59,309 nt of DNA from Spirosoma sp. GTDB lineage: Bacteria; Bacteroidota; Bacteroidia; Cytophagales; Spirosomataceae. Shown in pieces: positions 27,616-36,882 of the stretch. Every line of letters starts with the position of its first letter. The stretch's first letter is position 1. The translations under genes and the position numbers were made by a program. The stretch is from positions 1-59,309 of the forward strand of contig JACMPG010000084.1 in assembly GCA_014377625.1 (NCBI GenBank). The letters run 5' to 3'. The notes under the pieces were generated by a model. The model searched no databases and was not told the origin of the DNA. It saw only the letters and a program-made list of their open reading frames with translations.

Positions 27616-29025
27616 ATGAAGCAAATACACCTGTTCATTCCTCTGTTTTTTTTGTTGCTTACCGGGGCCTGCCGCCAGCAGGAACAGACCAGCGAGACAA
27701 CAGCCAGCAACACTACCAGCGACACCACGGCCACCCCGCCACCCGCCCCCGACTGGGCCAAAAACGCAACTATTTACGAAGTAAACACCCGCCAGTTTTC
27801 GGCGGAAGGTAATTTCAAAGCCGTTGAAGCCCAGCTACCCCGGCTTAAAGAACTCGGCGTTGATATCATCTGGCTAATGCCGATTTTTCCGATCAGTCAG
27901 AAAAATAAGAAAGGGACCCTCGGCAGCCCTTATGCCGTGGCCGACTACAAAGCCGTGAACCCCGCATACGGCACGATGACCGAATTTAAGGATTTTGTGA
28001 AGCGTGCCCACGCGCTGGGGCTGCACGTTATTCTGGACTGGGTACCCAACCATACCGGCTGGGATCATGTCTGGACCAAACAACACCCCGACTGGTACAC
28101 CCGCGTCAACGGGAAGTTGACGGCTCCCGTTGACCCTAAAACCGGCAAACCCACCGATTGGACTGACGTAGTAGACCTGAATTACGATAACCCCGACATG
28201 CGGCAGGGCATGATTGACGCCATGCAGTTCTGGCTGCGCGAAGCCGATATTGACGGCTTCCGCTGCGACGTGGCCGGATTTGTACCGAACGATTTCTGGG
28301 CCGAACTGCGCCCGGAGTTAGACAAAATCAAGACCGTATTCATGCTGGCTGAGTGGGAAGATGAACCGGATCAGTTCAAAAGCTGCTTTAACATGAACTA
28401 CGGCTGGAGTATGCACACCATGCTCAAGGCCATTGCCCAGGGTGCCCGCACGGCCGATAAACTTGACTCGCTGCGGCTGGTCAGTCAGAAACGATTCCCG
28501 GACTGGTATTATCAGATGTTTTTTACCCAGAATCACGACGAAAACACCTGGAACGGCACCCTGAACGAATCGTTTGGCCCCGCTGCCGATGCCTGTTTTG
28601 TCCTGTGCAGTACGCTGGAAGGCATGCCGCTGGTATATAATGGCATGGAGTCGAACCTGAACAAACGGCTGGCCTTTTTCGAGAAAGATTCCATTGCCTG
28701 GGGCAACTATGACAAAACGGATTTCTACAAAGCCTTGTTGACGCTGAAGCATCGCAACACTGCGCTCTGGAACGGACGCGCCGGAGGTAAACTCAATAAG
28801 GTTTCAACCGATCACGACAGGCAGGTATACGCGTTTTACCGGCAGCGCGATTCTGATCGGGTGGTAGTGATCGTGAATCTGAGCAACCAGCCGCTGGACT
28901 TTCAACTGAACGGCACTGACTATGAAGGTATGTATACCGACGTATTCATGCACGAACCGGTAACGCTGAAACCAGATATGGCTATGTCGCTCAAACCCTG
29001 GGAATACCGGGTGCTGACGAATTGA
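27616..29025 (+). CDS. lipoprotein alpha-amylase (GH13)
   Basis: 469 residues from ATG 27616, which begins a lipoprotein signal (LFFLLLTGAC, lipid Cys about residue 19); the frame opens 27 bases earlier. The four GH13 regions are intact: DWVPNH (region I), GFRCDVAG with the nucleophile Asp (II), LAEWEDE with the acid Glu (III) and QNHDENTW (IV). A C-terminal beta domain (DRVVVIVNLSNQPLDF) closes it. It should hydrolyse alpha-1,4-glucans at the cell surface or in the periplasm, feeding the same type of substrate that the Sus-like locus at 42213-50433 appears built for, though the two are 13 kb apart. Confidence 0.92.
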   Translation: MKQIHLFIPLFFLLLTGACRQQEQTSETTASNTTSDTTATPPPAPDWAKNATIYEVNTRQFSAEGNFKAVEAQLPRLKELGVDIIWLMPIFPISQKNKKGTLGSPYAVADYKAVNPAYGTMTEFKDFVKRAHALGLHVILDWVPNHTGWDHVWTKQHPDWYTRVNGKLTAPVDPKTGKPTDWTDVVDLNYDNPDMRQGMIDAMQFWLREADIDGFRCDVAGFVPNDFWAELRPELDKIKTVFMLAEWEDEPDQFKSCFNMNYGWSMHTMLKAIAQGARTADKLDSLRLVSQKRFPDWYYQMFFTQNHDENTWNGTLNESFGPAADACFVLCSTLEGMPLVYNGMESNLNKRLAFFEKDSIAWGNYDKTDFYKALLTLKHRNTALWNGRAGGKLNKVSTDHDRQVYAFYRQRDSDRVVVIVNLSNQPLDFQLNGTDYEGMYTDVFMHEPVTLKPDMAMSLKPWEYRVLTN

Positions 29026-29035
29026 AACGATTTAC

Positions 29036-31078
29036 ATGAAGAGGCTTTATCTATCGGTATTCATACTAATCTCTTTCGCCTGCTGCTGTTCGGCGCAGTC
29101 GGTGCAGTGGGCAAGCCGGGTAGTTGGGGTATCATCGGAGAGGAAGGGTGACCTTTCCGGCGAGCAGTACCGGGCTTCGCAAACGCTGGGTAGCCCCAGT
29201 AAACTGCCACTACTCGGCGAGACGCCCTGTGCCTGGTCCCCATCTTACGCCGATGGCACTACAGACGAGTGGGTACAGGTAGGGTTCGAGACCCCGATGC
29301 GGGCGCGGCAAATTGTGGTGGCCGAAAACGTGAACCCGGGCTCAGTAGTCAAAGTTATTGTGTTCGACGAAGCAGGCGCCGAACACATGGTGTATCAGAA
29401 TACCAGTACGCAACCCCGGCAGGACCCGCTACTCCGAGTTTTCCCGACCGATACCAGCTACGTGTGCCGGTCGGTGAAGGTATTCATCAACGGAGCCGCG
29501 CTGAAAGGGCCGAACCAGATCGACGCCATCGGTATCTCGACCGATACTAAACCCGTTATGGTGACCGTCAGTGTATCAAAAGAGACGCCCAAAGACATTC
29601 AGAAAGAAAACCTCGGCAAAACCATCAACTCGCCAGGGCAGGAAGTGGCTCCCGTGATCTCGCCCGATGGCCGGACGCTCTACTTTACCCGCAATTTCAA
29701 CAAAGAAAACATTGGCGGAGCTGACCATCAGGATGTGTGGTACTCGGTGCGTGAATCGGGCAGCAGCGGCAATCCGGCAGGCTGGCGCGATGCCGTCAAC
29801 ATGGGGCCGCCTATCAACAACGCGGGCGATAATGCGATCAGCGGCATGGCTCCCGACGGGCGCACGGCCTACCTCATCAACGTCTATAAACCCGATGGTA
29901 ACATGACCTTCGGCATCTCCAGATCCATCCTGACCAAAGCAGGCTGGTCGGTGCCGGTAGAGTGCAAGATTGACAATAACTATAATATCGAGGTCAACGG
30001 CATGAATCAGATGGAGTTCTGCGTCTCGCCCGACGGGCGGACCATTATTCTGGCCGTGCAGCGCAAAGACACCCGTGGCAACCGTGATCTGTACGTATCT
30101 CAGCAAAAGCCCAACGGCTCCTGGAGCGAGCCGGTATCGCTGGGGCGGGTTGTCAACACGGCCGACGCCGAGAGTTCGCCGTTTCTGGCTGCCGACGGGC
30201 GGTCGCTGTACTTTACATCGTCGGGACACGCGGGTTTTGGTAATGGCGACATTTTTGTGAGTCGGCGGCTGGATGCGTCGTGGGGCAACTGGAGCGAACC
30301 TGAAAACCTCGGCCCGGCCATCAACACGCCCGAATGGGACGGTTATTTCACGATTCCGGCCTCCGGCGATTATGCCTACCTCAGTTCGCGGGCGGGGTCG
30401 ATGGGCGAAGATGACATTTTCCGGCTCAAACTGTATCCCGCTATCAAACCTGATCCGGTAGCCATCATTTCGGGTCACGTACTGGACGCGGTCAGCAAAA
30501 AACCAATGGCGTCGTCGGTCACGTCGTCTATTCTGGGCGACAGTACCGAGCGTTCTACATTCGATTACAATCCCGAAACCGGTGAGTACCGTATTATTCT
30601 GCCCACTCAGAAAACCTACAACCTGACGGCCAGCCGCGAGGGCTATTTCCCAACCACCGAAACGCTGGACCTGAGCAAAGACAAGCGGTTTCGCGATATT
30701 AAACGCAATCTGTATCTGGTTAAAATTGAGCCGGGGCAGAAAATAGTCATGCGCGAAGTCCTGTTTGAGCAGAGTCAGTCTGTGCTGCAACCCGGTGGCA
30801 ATGCGGAACTGGACCGGATTGTGACGATGCTCAATGAACACCCCACCATGGAGCTGCTCATTGAGGGACATACCGACAATCAGGGCGACTGGGACCTGAA
30901 TATCAAACTTTCCGAAGACCGTGTTCGGGTCGTGAAAGACTACCTGCTGAGTCATAGTATAGCTCAGGAGCGTATCCAGACAAAAGCCTGGGGACCGAGC
31001 AAGCCCGTGGCCAGCAACACCAACGAGGAAAAGCGCAAACAGAACCGGCGGGTAGAATTCACCATCCTTAAATTGTAA
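29036..31078 (+). CDS. OmpA-family protein with PD40 repeats and carboxypeptidase-regulatory-like domain
   Basis: 680 residues with a signal peptide (FILISFACCCSAQ). The N-terminal ~170 residues form a galactose-binding-like sandwich. Four or more PD40/WD40-like beta-propeller blades follow (VISPDGRTLYFTRNF, MAPDGRTAYLINVY, VSPDGRTIILAV, LAADGRSLYFTSSGH). A CarboxypepD_reg-like domain (IISGHVLDAVSKKPM, about 475-560) precedes a C-terminal OmpA peptidoglycan-binding domain (LLIEGHTDNQGD, LSEDRVRVVKDYLLSH, QNRRVEFTI). It probably anchors the outer membrane to peptidoglycan. It starts 10 bases after the amylase gene. Confidence 0.9.
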   Translation: MKRLYLSVFILISFACCCSAQSVQWASRVVGVSSERKGDLSGEQYRASQTLGSPSKLPLLGETPCAWSPSYADGTTDEWVQVGFETPMRARQIVVAENVNPGSVVKVIVFDEAGAEHMVYQNTSTQPRQDPLLRVFPTDTSYVCRSVKVFINGAALKGPNQIDAIGISTDTKPVMVTVSVSKETPKDIQKENLGKTINSPGQEVAPVISPDGRTLYFTRNFNKENIGGADHQDVWYSVRESGSSGNPAGWRDAVNMGPPINNAGDNAISGMAPDGRTAYLINVYKPDGNMTFGISRSILTKAGWSVPVECKIDNNYNIEVNGMNQMEFCVSPDGRTIILAVQRKDTRGNRDLYVSQQKPNGSWSEPVSLGRVVNTADAESSPFLAADGRSLYFTSSGHAGFGNGDIFVSRRLDASWGNWSEPENLGPAINTPEWDGYFTIPASGDYAYLSSRAGSMGEDDIFRLKLYPAIKPDPVAIISGHVLDAVSKKPMASSVTSSILGDSTERSTFDYNPETGEYRIILPTQKTYNLTASREGYFPTTETLDLSKDKRFRDIKRNLYLVKIEPGQKIVMREVLFEQSQSVLQPGGNAELDRIVTMLNEHPTMELLIEGHTDNQGDWDLNIKLSEDRVRVVKDYLLSHSIAQERIQTKAWGPSKPVASNTNEEKRKQNRRVEFTILKL

Positions 31079-31104
31079 ATGCAGCGGGGGGTAGCGTACT
31101 TTTG
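31073..31104 (+). promoter_or_regulatory. promoter of the GT-C gene at 31112
   Basis: TTG (31073-31075) is followed after 21 bases by TACTTTTG (31097-31104), an exact TAnnTTTG box. The -33 overlaps the stop of the OmpA gene and the -7 box ends 7 bases before the ATG, implying a very short or absent leader. Confidence 0.6.
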
Positions 31105-31111
31105 CGACCGT

Positions 31112-32926
31112 ATGCTGCCATCTTCATCTACCGACCGCGTTACAAACTCCCAGCCGGGGTTATCATTACTACGTCGCCCCAACCTGCTTATCTTTCTGGT
31201 TCTCGTGCTGGCCCTTGGCCTGCGGCTCCACAAATCGAGCGTTCACGGCCTGTATCTGGACGAGAAGTTCACGCTGGTAAACACGTCGGGTGTGCGGCTG
31301 GAAGGGGCTAATCAGCATGACGTTTTCGATAAACCCGGCAATCCTTACTTCACGCCCAAAGAATTCTGGAAACCCAAGAAACTGGAAGATTACGTCAACT
31401 CCATTATCCAGACTGACATTGGCAACAGTCCATCGCACTACGCCCTGCTGTGGGTCTGGATCGAGTTATTCGGCCTGAGCGATCTCTCGATCCGAATGCC
31501 GTCTATTCTCTTTAGTACGGCTATTGTAGGGCTGCTGTTTCTGCTGGTCAGGCGATACCTTAAATCGATCCCGCTGGCCCTGATTGTGGCGGGACTGGCC
31601 GCCGTAGAGCCATTTTTCATTGCGTACAGCCATATGGCCCGCAACTACTGCATGACCATTTTCATGGGGTTGCTGGGTACGTACCTCTTTCTGAGGATTC
31701 TGGACCGCCGGGCGGAGGGTAAGCAACCCATCTGGCTATACATCGGCTACGGGCTGTCATTTGCGCTGGCTACGCTGGGCCACTACCTGGCCGCCACCAT
31801 TTTCATGGGTCACGGGCTGTACCTGCTGTTCTTCAATCGCGATCTGAAAACGTACATCGGTCTGGGCCTCAGCACGGTGGGTGGTGCGCTGGCCCTGATT
31901 GTGCCGTGGTTTGTGTGGGGCGGTGGTAAGTACACGTTCTTTACGCTGGCTTACCAGGCTAAACTCTACGGGGGCCTGGCCCTGACCCACCCGTACGACA
32001 ACGGATTTGGGATTATTCTGCCCGCCACGGTCATCAACGTAGTTAAACGGTCCATTCCGGTCTGGTCCGATCTGTTCATGGTTTCCAACGGGTTAACGCC
32101 CGAGACGCTTGGCTTCCGTAACCTGCTGGTGGCGTTTGCGCTGGGCGTGGTGGCCCTGGGGCTGGTGCTGCGGTTTGGGCGGGGCGTAGTGGTACCGATC
32201 TGGCTAAAAGTGGCCGTGCCGCTACTGCTGGTGGCGGGCTACGTGATGTATAGCATTCCGACGGCGCGGTTTGTGGTGGCGGCTGCACTACCGCTGTTGT
32301 ATTACTTTCTATATCAGGCTATTGTGGCCCGCACCGCTACCGACGAACGACGATTTCTGGTATTGGTGGGCATACTCAGCCTGTTTCCAACACTGGTGCT
32401 GATTGCGTTTGCCTTCCGCAATGGCCACACCTACGGCGTTACGCAGCGGTACTCGGGTTTCTCGTTTCCCTACGCGCTGGTGCTGATGGGGATGCTGGTG
32501 CAGCAGGTCTTTCGGCAACCCAACTGGCTCAAAGTTACGCTGGGCGCGGTGCTGCTCGTTCAGGCGTATTTCATTGGCGATCTGCTGTATCGGGTCTATG
32601 AAGATCAGGCTCCCAAATACACCTACTACGGACGATACCGCATCCAGAACCCGTACAACACAGCCGCCCAGCGGATTATCAAACTTTACGCCCCCGGCGA
32701 TACGGTACTATACCCCGCAGCCCGCACCGCACCGCGCGACGAAATTGAAGAGATGTTCAGGAAATATTCGATCATCGACGCGCAGTACACAAACCTCTAT
32801 CTGCCCAAAGATGCTACGTACTACCAGCGCATGGACACCACCCAGACGGATCGGATTATTCTGGTAAAGCCAACAGGAAAGCGCGTCACGATTTATGACT
32901 TTGAAGGCACGAAGTATCGGTATTAA
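31112..32926 (+). CDS. GT-C membrane glycosyltransferase (ArnT/PMT/GT39-like)
   Basis: 604 residues from ATG 31112; the earlier ATG at 31079 lies inside the promoter. About a dozen transmembrane segments. The first periplasmic loop carries the metal-binding acidic pair LYLDEKFTLVN, followed by the family's SPSHYALLWVWIELFG segment (the xPxYY-like motif) and SDLSIRMPSILFS. Such enzymes transfer sugars from polyprenyl phosphate carriers to lipids, proteins or glycans in the periplasm. The acceptor is unknown. It begins an eight-gene same-strand run that looks devoted to surface glycans. Confidence 0.85.
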   Translation: MLPSSSTDRVTNSQPGLSLLRRPNLLIFLVLVLALGLRLHKSSVHGLYLDEKFTLVNTSGVRLEGANQHDVFDKPGNPYFTPKEFWKPKKLEDYVNSIIQTDIGNSPSHYALLWVWIELFGLSDLSIRMPSILFSTAIVGLLFLLVRRYLKSIPLALIVAGLAAVEPFFIAYSHMARNYCMTIFMGLLGTYLFLRILDRRAEGKQPIWLYIGYGLSFALATLGHYLAATIFMGHGLYLLFFNRDLKTYIGLGLSTVGGALALIVPWFVWGGGKYTFFTLAYQAKLYGGLALTHPYDNGFGIILPATVINVVKRSIPVWSDLFMVSNGLTPETLGFRNLLVAFALGVVALGLVLRFGRGVVVPIWLKVAVPLLLVAGYVMYSIPTARFVVAAALPLLYYFLYQAIVARTATDERRFLVLVGILSLFPTLVLIAFAFRNGHTYGVTQRYSGFSFPYALVLMGMLVQQVFRQPNWLKVTLGAVLLVQAYFIGDLLYRVYEDQAPKYTYYGRYRIQNPYNTAAQRIIKLYAPGDTVLYPAARTAPRDEIEEMFRKYSIIDAQYTNLYLPKDATYYQRMDTTQTDRIILVKPTGKRVTIYDFEGTKYRY

Positions 32927-32932
32927 TTAAAT

Positions 32933-34723
32933 ATGCTCGCTCAAACCACTCCGCTCCCCCGTTCCCGCCGTCGGCCTCGTGCCGCTGGGTGGCAACGCGT
33001 GTTGGGCTGGGTGCTGCTGGCCTTGCCAGTACTCATTTTCTGGTGGACATGGCAGCATTACGCCCTAAACATTCCGAAGTGGGATGACCATGCGCTGCGG
33101 GCGTTCCTGTATTATTCCGATCAGGAACCAACGTTTTTGGGAAGAATACAGTGGCTGTTCAAGCAACACAACGAACACCGTATTGTATATGACCGCCTTA
33201 TAACGGCACTGGATTACGGGCTGTTTGGCAAGCTGAACTACCGGCACCTGATGGTTGTCGGTAACCTGAGTCTGGTGGGCTTGCTGGCGGTATTTATGGG
33301 GGTCTTACGTCGCAAAGAAGGGCTGGTCTGGTATCGGCTACCGGTGCTGTACGCCGTGCCGGTGGCGTTGTTGTTGTTCAATCTGTCGCAGTGGGAGAAT
33401 ATGTTCTGGGGTATGGCCTCGCTGCAAAATTTCTCGGTAGTTCTGTGGGTGCTGGCTGCCTTTTACCTGCTCACGCATACCGACCGCTGGGTGCTGGCAC
33501 TACCTATGGCCATACTGGCTACGCTTACAAGCGGCAACGGACTGCTGGTCTGGCCACTGGGGTTTGTGTTGCTGATACTGGCCCCCGCCGTTCGAAGCGT
33601 AAGCCCAAAACCAAAAAAACTACGTCCGTTGCTGGTCTGGTCGGTAGCCGCTTTAGTGGTTATAGGTCTGTACTTCTGGGGGTTTGAGAAGCTGGGTGGT
33701 ACGCACGCAGTTCGGGCAGGTATGTTCGCTACGGGCAAGGGCTGGCTGGCTGTGGCGGGTGCGGGGGGCGAAGCCATTCCAATTGGTAAGCCATTGACCA
33801 ATAGCATCCTACTGGGCAGTTTACTGGTGCTGATCACGCTGGGCATTGTTATGGTAACGGTGTTTCTGAATCAGCGCAGCATTATCCGGGCCGTGCAGTC
33901 GCTGGTCAGAGCCGACCGGCGAAGCAATCCGGTTCCTATTCCGCCAACAACTCTGTTTTTCTGGGCAAGTGCCGCATTTCTGCTCGGTACGGCCGCTGTG
34001 GTAGCCTACGCCCGCACCGGCTTCGGAGCCGACCTGCTTATCACGAGTCGCTACAAGCCGTACTCGCTTACGCTACTGGCTCTTTTGTACGTCTATGCCG
34101 TTACTACGCTACCCAATCGGCTGGCACGGTGGGCGGGTATAGCAGGTGGTCTGGGCAGCCTGTTGCTGGCCTGGTTTTCCTATACGGCCTTCATTAGTGA
34201 GACCGTTTGGTGGCGGCACTGGCATACCACCAGTCAATTCAACTGGGCCTACACAACCAGCCAGCCCGTGGCCAAACTCGACTCGGTAACGGCCTACTAT
34301 ACCGGTACGGCCCTGGCTTTTTACGACAACCTATTGCCCGTCATTTACGGACCAGCTCAACCCAATCCGGCTACTACAGTAAGCCGTACCAATACCGGAT
34401 TCAGCGTCACCAACACCACACTTTCGTCTTTTAGCGGGCGCGATACCGGCGCCTATCTGGTAGCCCGGTCGGCCAAACGCACCTATCTGTTTCCCACCTG
34501 GCAAAACCGGTCGGTGTCGCTGGCGGGTTGGGCAGTACCGGGTCAGGCTTTCGCGCCGGGTTTCCGGGCCGACGTCGCCACTACCGAACTGGCCGATGCT
34601 GGTCTGTACCAGATTCTGGTGCTGGTAGTACCCAATGACCCCGCAAAAGCGTATCTGCTCGATACCCGGCAAACGATCACATCAACCGGCAATACGGCTC
34701 CGTCCGAAGCCAAAAACTGGTAA
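32933..34723 (+). CDS. polytopic membrane protein, probable glycan-related
   Basis: 596 residues with about ten transmembrane helices (first at residues 22-45) and a soluble C-terminal domain of about 150 residues. IPKWDDHALRAF in the first periplasmic loop places an Asp pair where GT-C enzymes keep catalytic acids, and KQHNEHR follows. No family is firmly recognised. It starts 6 bases after the GT39-like gene and is followed 11 bases later by an acyltransferase, so a role in surface polysaccharide assembly is a reasonable inference. Confidence 0.7.
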   Translation: MLAQTTPLPRSRRRPRAAGWQRVLGWVLLALPVLIFWWTWQHYALNIPKWDDHALRAFLYYSDQEPTFLGRIQWLFKQHNEHRIVYDRLITALDYGLFGKLNYRHLMVVGNLSLVGLLAVFMGVLRRKEGLVWYRLPVLYAVPVALLLFNLSQWENMFWGMASLQNFSVVLWVLAAFYLLTHTDRWVLALPMAILATLTSGNGLLVWPLGFVLLILAPAVRSVSPKPKKLRPLLVWSVAALVVIGLYFWGFEKLGGTHAVRAGMFATGKGWLAVAGAGGEAIPIGKPLTNSILLGSLLVLITLGIVMVTVFLNQRSIIRAVQSLVRADRRSNPVPIPPTTLFFWASAAFLLGTAAVVAYARTGFGADLLITSRYKPYSLTLLALLYVYAVTTLPNRLARWAGIAGGLGSLLLAWFSYTAFISETVWWRHWHTTSQFNWAYTTSQPVAKLDSVTAYYTGTALAFYDNLLPVIYGPAQPNPATTVSRTNTGFSVTNTTLSSFSGRDTGAYLVARSAKRTYLFPTWQNRSVSLAGWAVPGQAFAPGFRADVATTELADAGLYQILVLVVPNDPAKAYLLDTRQTITSTGNTAPSEAKNW

Positions 34724-34734
34724 CTCAACTCTTC

Positions 34735-35904
34735 ATGCAATCGAACACCTCCCTCCCCCCTACCACCGCCCGCCCAGCTCTGAATCACCTGCTTCAGTTA
34801 GACGGCGTCCGGTTTGTGGCCGTTGCGCTGGTCCTGTTCGATCACTGGATGGCCGAGCGGGTAGAGTTGCCACTGGGAGCATTGGGCGTTACCATCTTCT
34901 TCGTCCTGAGTGGCTTTCTGATTACTCGCATCCTGCTGGCGAGTAAAGACAAACTGGCGCACCTGCCGGGCCGGGGCCTGAAAAAATACCTGCGCGTGTT
35001 TTATATCCGCCGGACCCTGCGCATCTTTCCAGTCTACTATCTGACGCTGTTCATCCTGTATGCGGTAAACGAGCCGCCCGTTCGGCGCACATTTGGCTGG
35101 CTGGCCCTCTATGCCACCAACGTCTACATGGCGTACTACGCCACCTGGATGGGTACCGTCGATCACCTGTGGTCATTGGCCGTGGAGGAGCAGGTGTATC
35201 TGTTTTTTCCACTCCTGCTGTTTCTGGTGCCGCGCCGGTGGGTGCCATTTACCGCCGTGCTGATGATTATAGGAGCTGTGGCCACACGTTACGTACTCTA
35301 CCGCGCCCGAATGCCCTGGTTCATTGGCTACGTCAGCATGCCCACCTGTCTGGACTCGTTCGGGCTGGGAGCCATTATGGCATTCTGGTGGCTCTACGAA
35401 CGGGACCGCTTTACGCGGGTGTTTAGGCACTCCATCTGGATATGGGTCAGTATCGCCCTGTTCATTGGGGTAATAATGCTGACCAGGATGCTGCCCGCCG
35501 TACCGGACCGCATGGGCTGGACCGGCCACCACAACGTCATGTCTGACGTGTGGGAGCGGCTGGTGGCTTCGCTGGTGGGCTTTTTCCTGATTGGCCGGGC
35601 GGTCGTGGGCTTCACCAATCCGGTTATGAAATGGCTACTCGAAAACCCCGTCAGCCAGTATATGGGGCGCATCAGTTATGGACTGTATCTGTTCCACAAC
35701 TTCGTTTTCAATGTCTATCACACCCCCCAGACACACATTACCCTGCGCATCTGGCGACGTCTGACCGACGCCCTGCCCGTACTGGACAGTACTTATTTTT
35801 TCCAGTTTTCGTACTTCGCGGCCATAACGGTACTGCTGGCTACGCTGTCGTGGTACCTGATCGAGAAACCCATCAACGGGCTTAAAGATCGGTTTTCGTA
35901 TTGA
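34735..35904 (+). CDS. acyltransferase family 3 (OafA/YrhL-like) membrane protein
   Basis: 389 residues, ten or more helices. It has LDGVRFVAVALVLFDHW with the catalytic-type His (residues about 22-38), IRRTLRIFPVYYL (R-x10-H/RIxP region) and LWSLAVEEQVYLFFPLLL (about 142-159), all hallmarks of the family. It would O-acetylate (or otherwise acylate) a sugar of lipopolysaccharide or exopolysaccharide across the inner membrane. The SGNH protein at 41114 may act with it. Confidence 0.9.
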   Translation: MQSNTSLPPTTARPALNHLLQLDGVRFVAVALVLFDHWMAERVELPLGALGVTIFFVLSGFLITRILLASKDKLAHLPGRGLKKYLRVFYIRRTLRIFPVYYLTLFILYAVNEPPVRRTFGWLALYATNVYMAYYATWMGTVDHLWSLAVEEQVYLFFPLLLFLVPRRWVPFTAVLMIIGAVATRYVLYRARMPWFIGYVSMPTCLDSFGLGAIMAFWWLYERDRFTRVFRHSIWIWVSIALFIGVIMLTRMLPAVPDRMGWTGHHNVMSDVWERLVASLVGFFLIGRAVVGFTNPVMKWLLENPVSQYMGRISYGLYLFHNFVFNVYHTPQTHITLRIWRRLTDALPVLDSTYFFQFSYFAAITVLLATLSWYLIEKPINGLKDRFSY

Positions 35905-36009
35905 CTGAACCCATGTGACAGTCCCACCCTTGCCTGTCACTCAAATGCCGTCTACTTTCCCGGTCGATAAACCGACCAATAATTGCACCTGCCGCCTATA
36001 ACAATTGCC

Positions 36010-36017
36010 TATATTTG
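36010..36017 (+). promoter_or_regulatory. -7 promoter box (TATATTTG) before the GT2 gene
   Basis: An exact TAnnTTTG match, 72 bases upstream of the ATG at 36090. The nearest TTG lies 24 bases upstream (35983), a little far. The 185-base gap after the acyltransferase supports a new transcription unit. Confidence 0.5.
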
Positions 36018-36089
36018 CGGTGTTTATAGCGCAATGTATCCATCTGTTTGGGAGACCGCTTCACCTACAATCAATCGCTTTTCCGCTGC

Positions 36090-36851
36090 ATGAGTCTCCT
36101 GTTGTCAATTGTAATGCCGGCTTACAACGAAGAAGAAGTTATTGAAGCTGTTGTCCGGCAGTGGACTGACATGCTGGCCCGGCAGTTTCCTACTGATGCC
36201 ACCCGCCTAATTGTTGTCAACGACGGCTCGCGCGATAATACCGGAGCTATTCTCGATTCGATCAAAGAGAAATATCCGCGCATGATGGTCCTACACCAGC
36301 CCAACGGCGGGCATGGTAACGCCGTAGTAAACGGATACAAACAGGCCGTGGCCCTCGACTCAGAATACGTGTTTCAAACCGACAGTGACGATCAATTCGT
36401 TACCGACGACTTTCAGAAACTCTGGGCCAGACGCAATGAGTCACCGTTTATTCTGGGCTACCGCGAAGAACGTTACGACGCCCCGGCCCGGCTCGTTATC
36501 ACACGAATCCTGCGGATGAGCATTGCCGGTATTTACGGCACATACATTAAAGACAGCAACATTCCGTTCCGACTCATCCGGGGATCGTTGTTACGTAAAC
36601 TGCTGGATCAGCTCCCCACACCTACACCGTTTGCGCCCAATATCTTTCTTGCCGTGATGGCCAAAAAGGCGGGCTATGATACCTTCGACATACCTATTAC
36701 GCACAAAGAACGGCTAACGGGTACGGTATCCATTTTGAAGTGGAAGCTGCTGAAAGTGTGCATGCAGAGTTTCAACGAGCTGGCACAGTTCCGCCTGGAA
36801 CTCGGTGACAAAGTCAAAAATATCAAAAAACCAGAAAAAGTAGCCGCATAA
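36090..36851 (+). CDS. glycosyltransferase family 2
   Basis: 253 residues from ATG 36090 (MSLLLSIVMPAYNEEEVI), where the GT-A domain begins; the ATG at 36048 would add a non-conserved leader. Motifs are VMPAYNEEE, LIVVNDGSRDNTG (nucleotide binding), NGGHGNAVVNGY, and TDSDDQF as the metal-binding DxD. With no transmembrane helix of its own, it resembles dolichol-phosphate-mannose-synthase-type enzymes that charge polyprenyl phosphate. It is well placed to supply the GT-C enzymes upstream. Confidence 0.88.
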   Translation: MSLLLSIVMPAYNEEEVIEAVVRQWTDMLARQFPTDATRLIVVNDGSRDNTGAILDSIKEKYPRMMVLHQPNGGHGNAVVNGYKQAVALDSEYVFQTDSDDQFVTDDFQKLWARRNESPFILGYREERYDAPARLVITRILRMSIAGIYGTYIKDSNIPFRLIRGSLLRKLLDQLPTPTPFAPNIFLAVMAKKAGYDTFDIPITHKERLTGTVSILKWKLLKVCMQSFNELAQFRLELGDKVKNIKKPEKVAA

Positions 36852-36882
36852 GAAAAAGCTATAACTTCTGTCAAGCTCAACA

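Noticed and set aside
27616-29025. Treating the GH13 lipoprotein as part of the Sus-like operon
   Set aside because: It is 13 kb away on the opposite strand among unrelated genes; only a shared substrate can be inferred.
29576-30955. 459-codon open frame on the minus strand opposite the OmpA/PD40 gene
   Set aside because: The plus strand encodes a clear multi-domain protein. The antisense frame has no domain, is rich in Arg/His/Val and is a by-product of codon bias.
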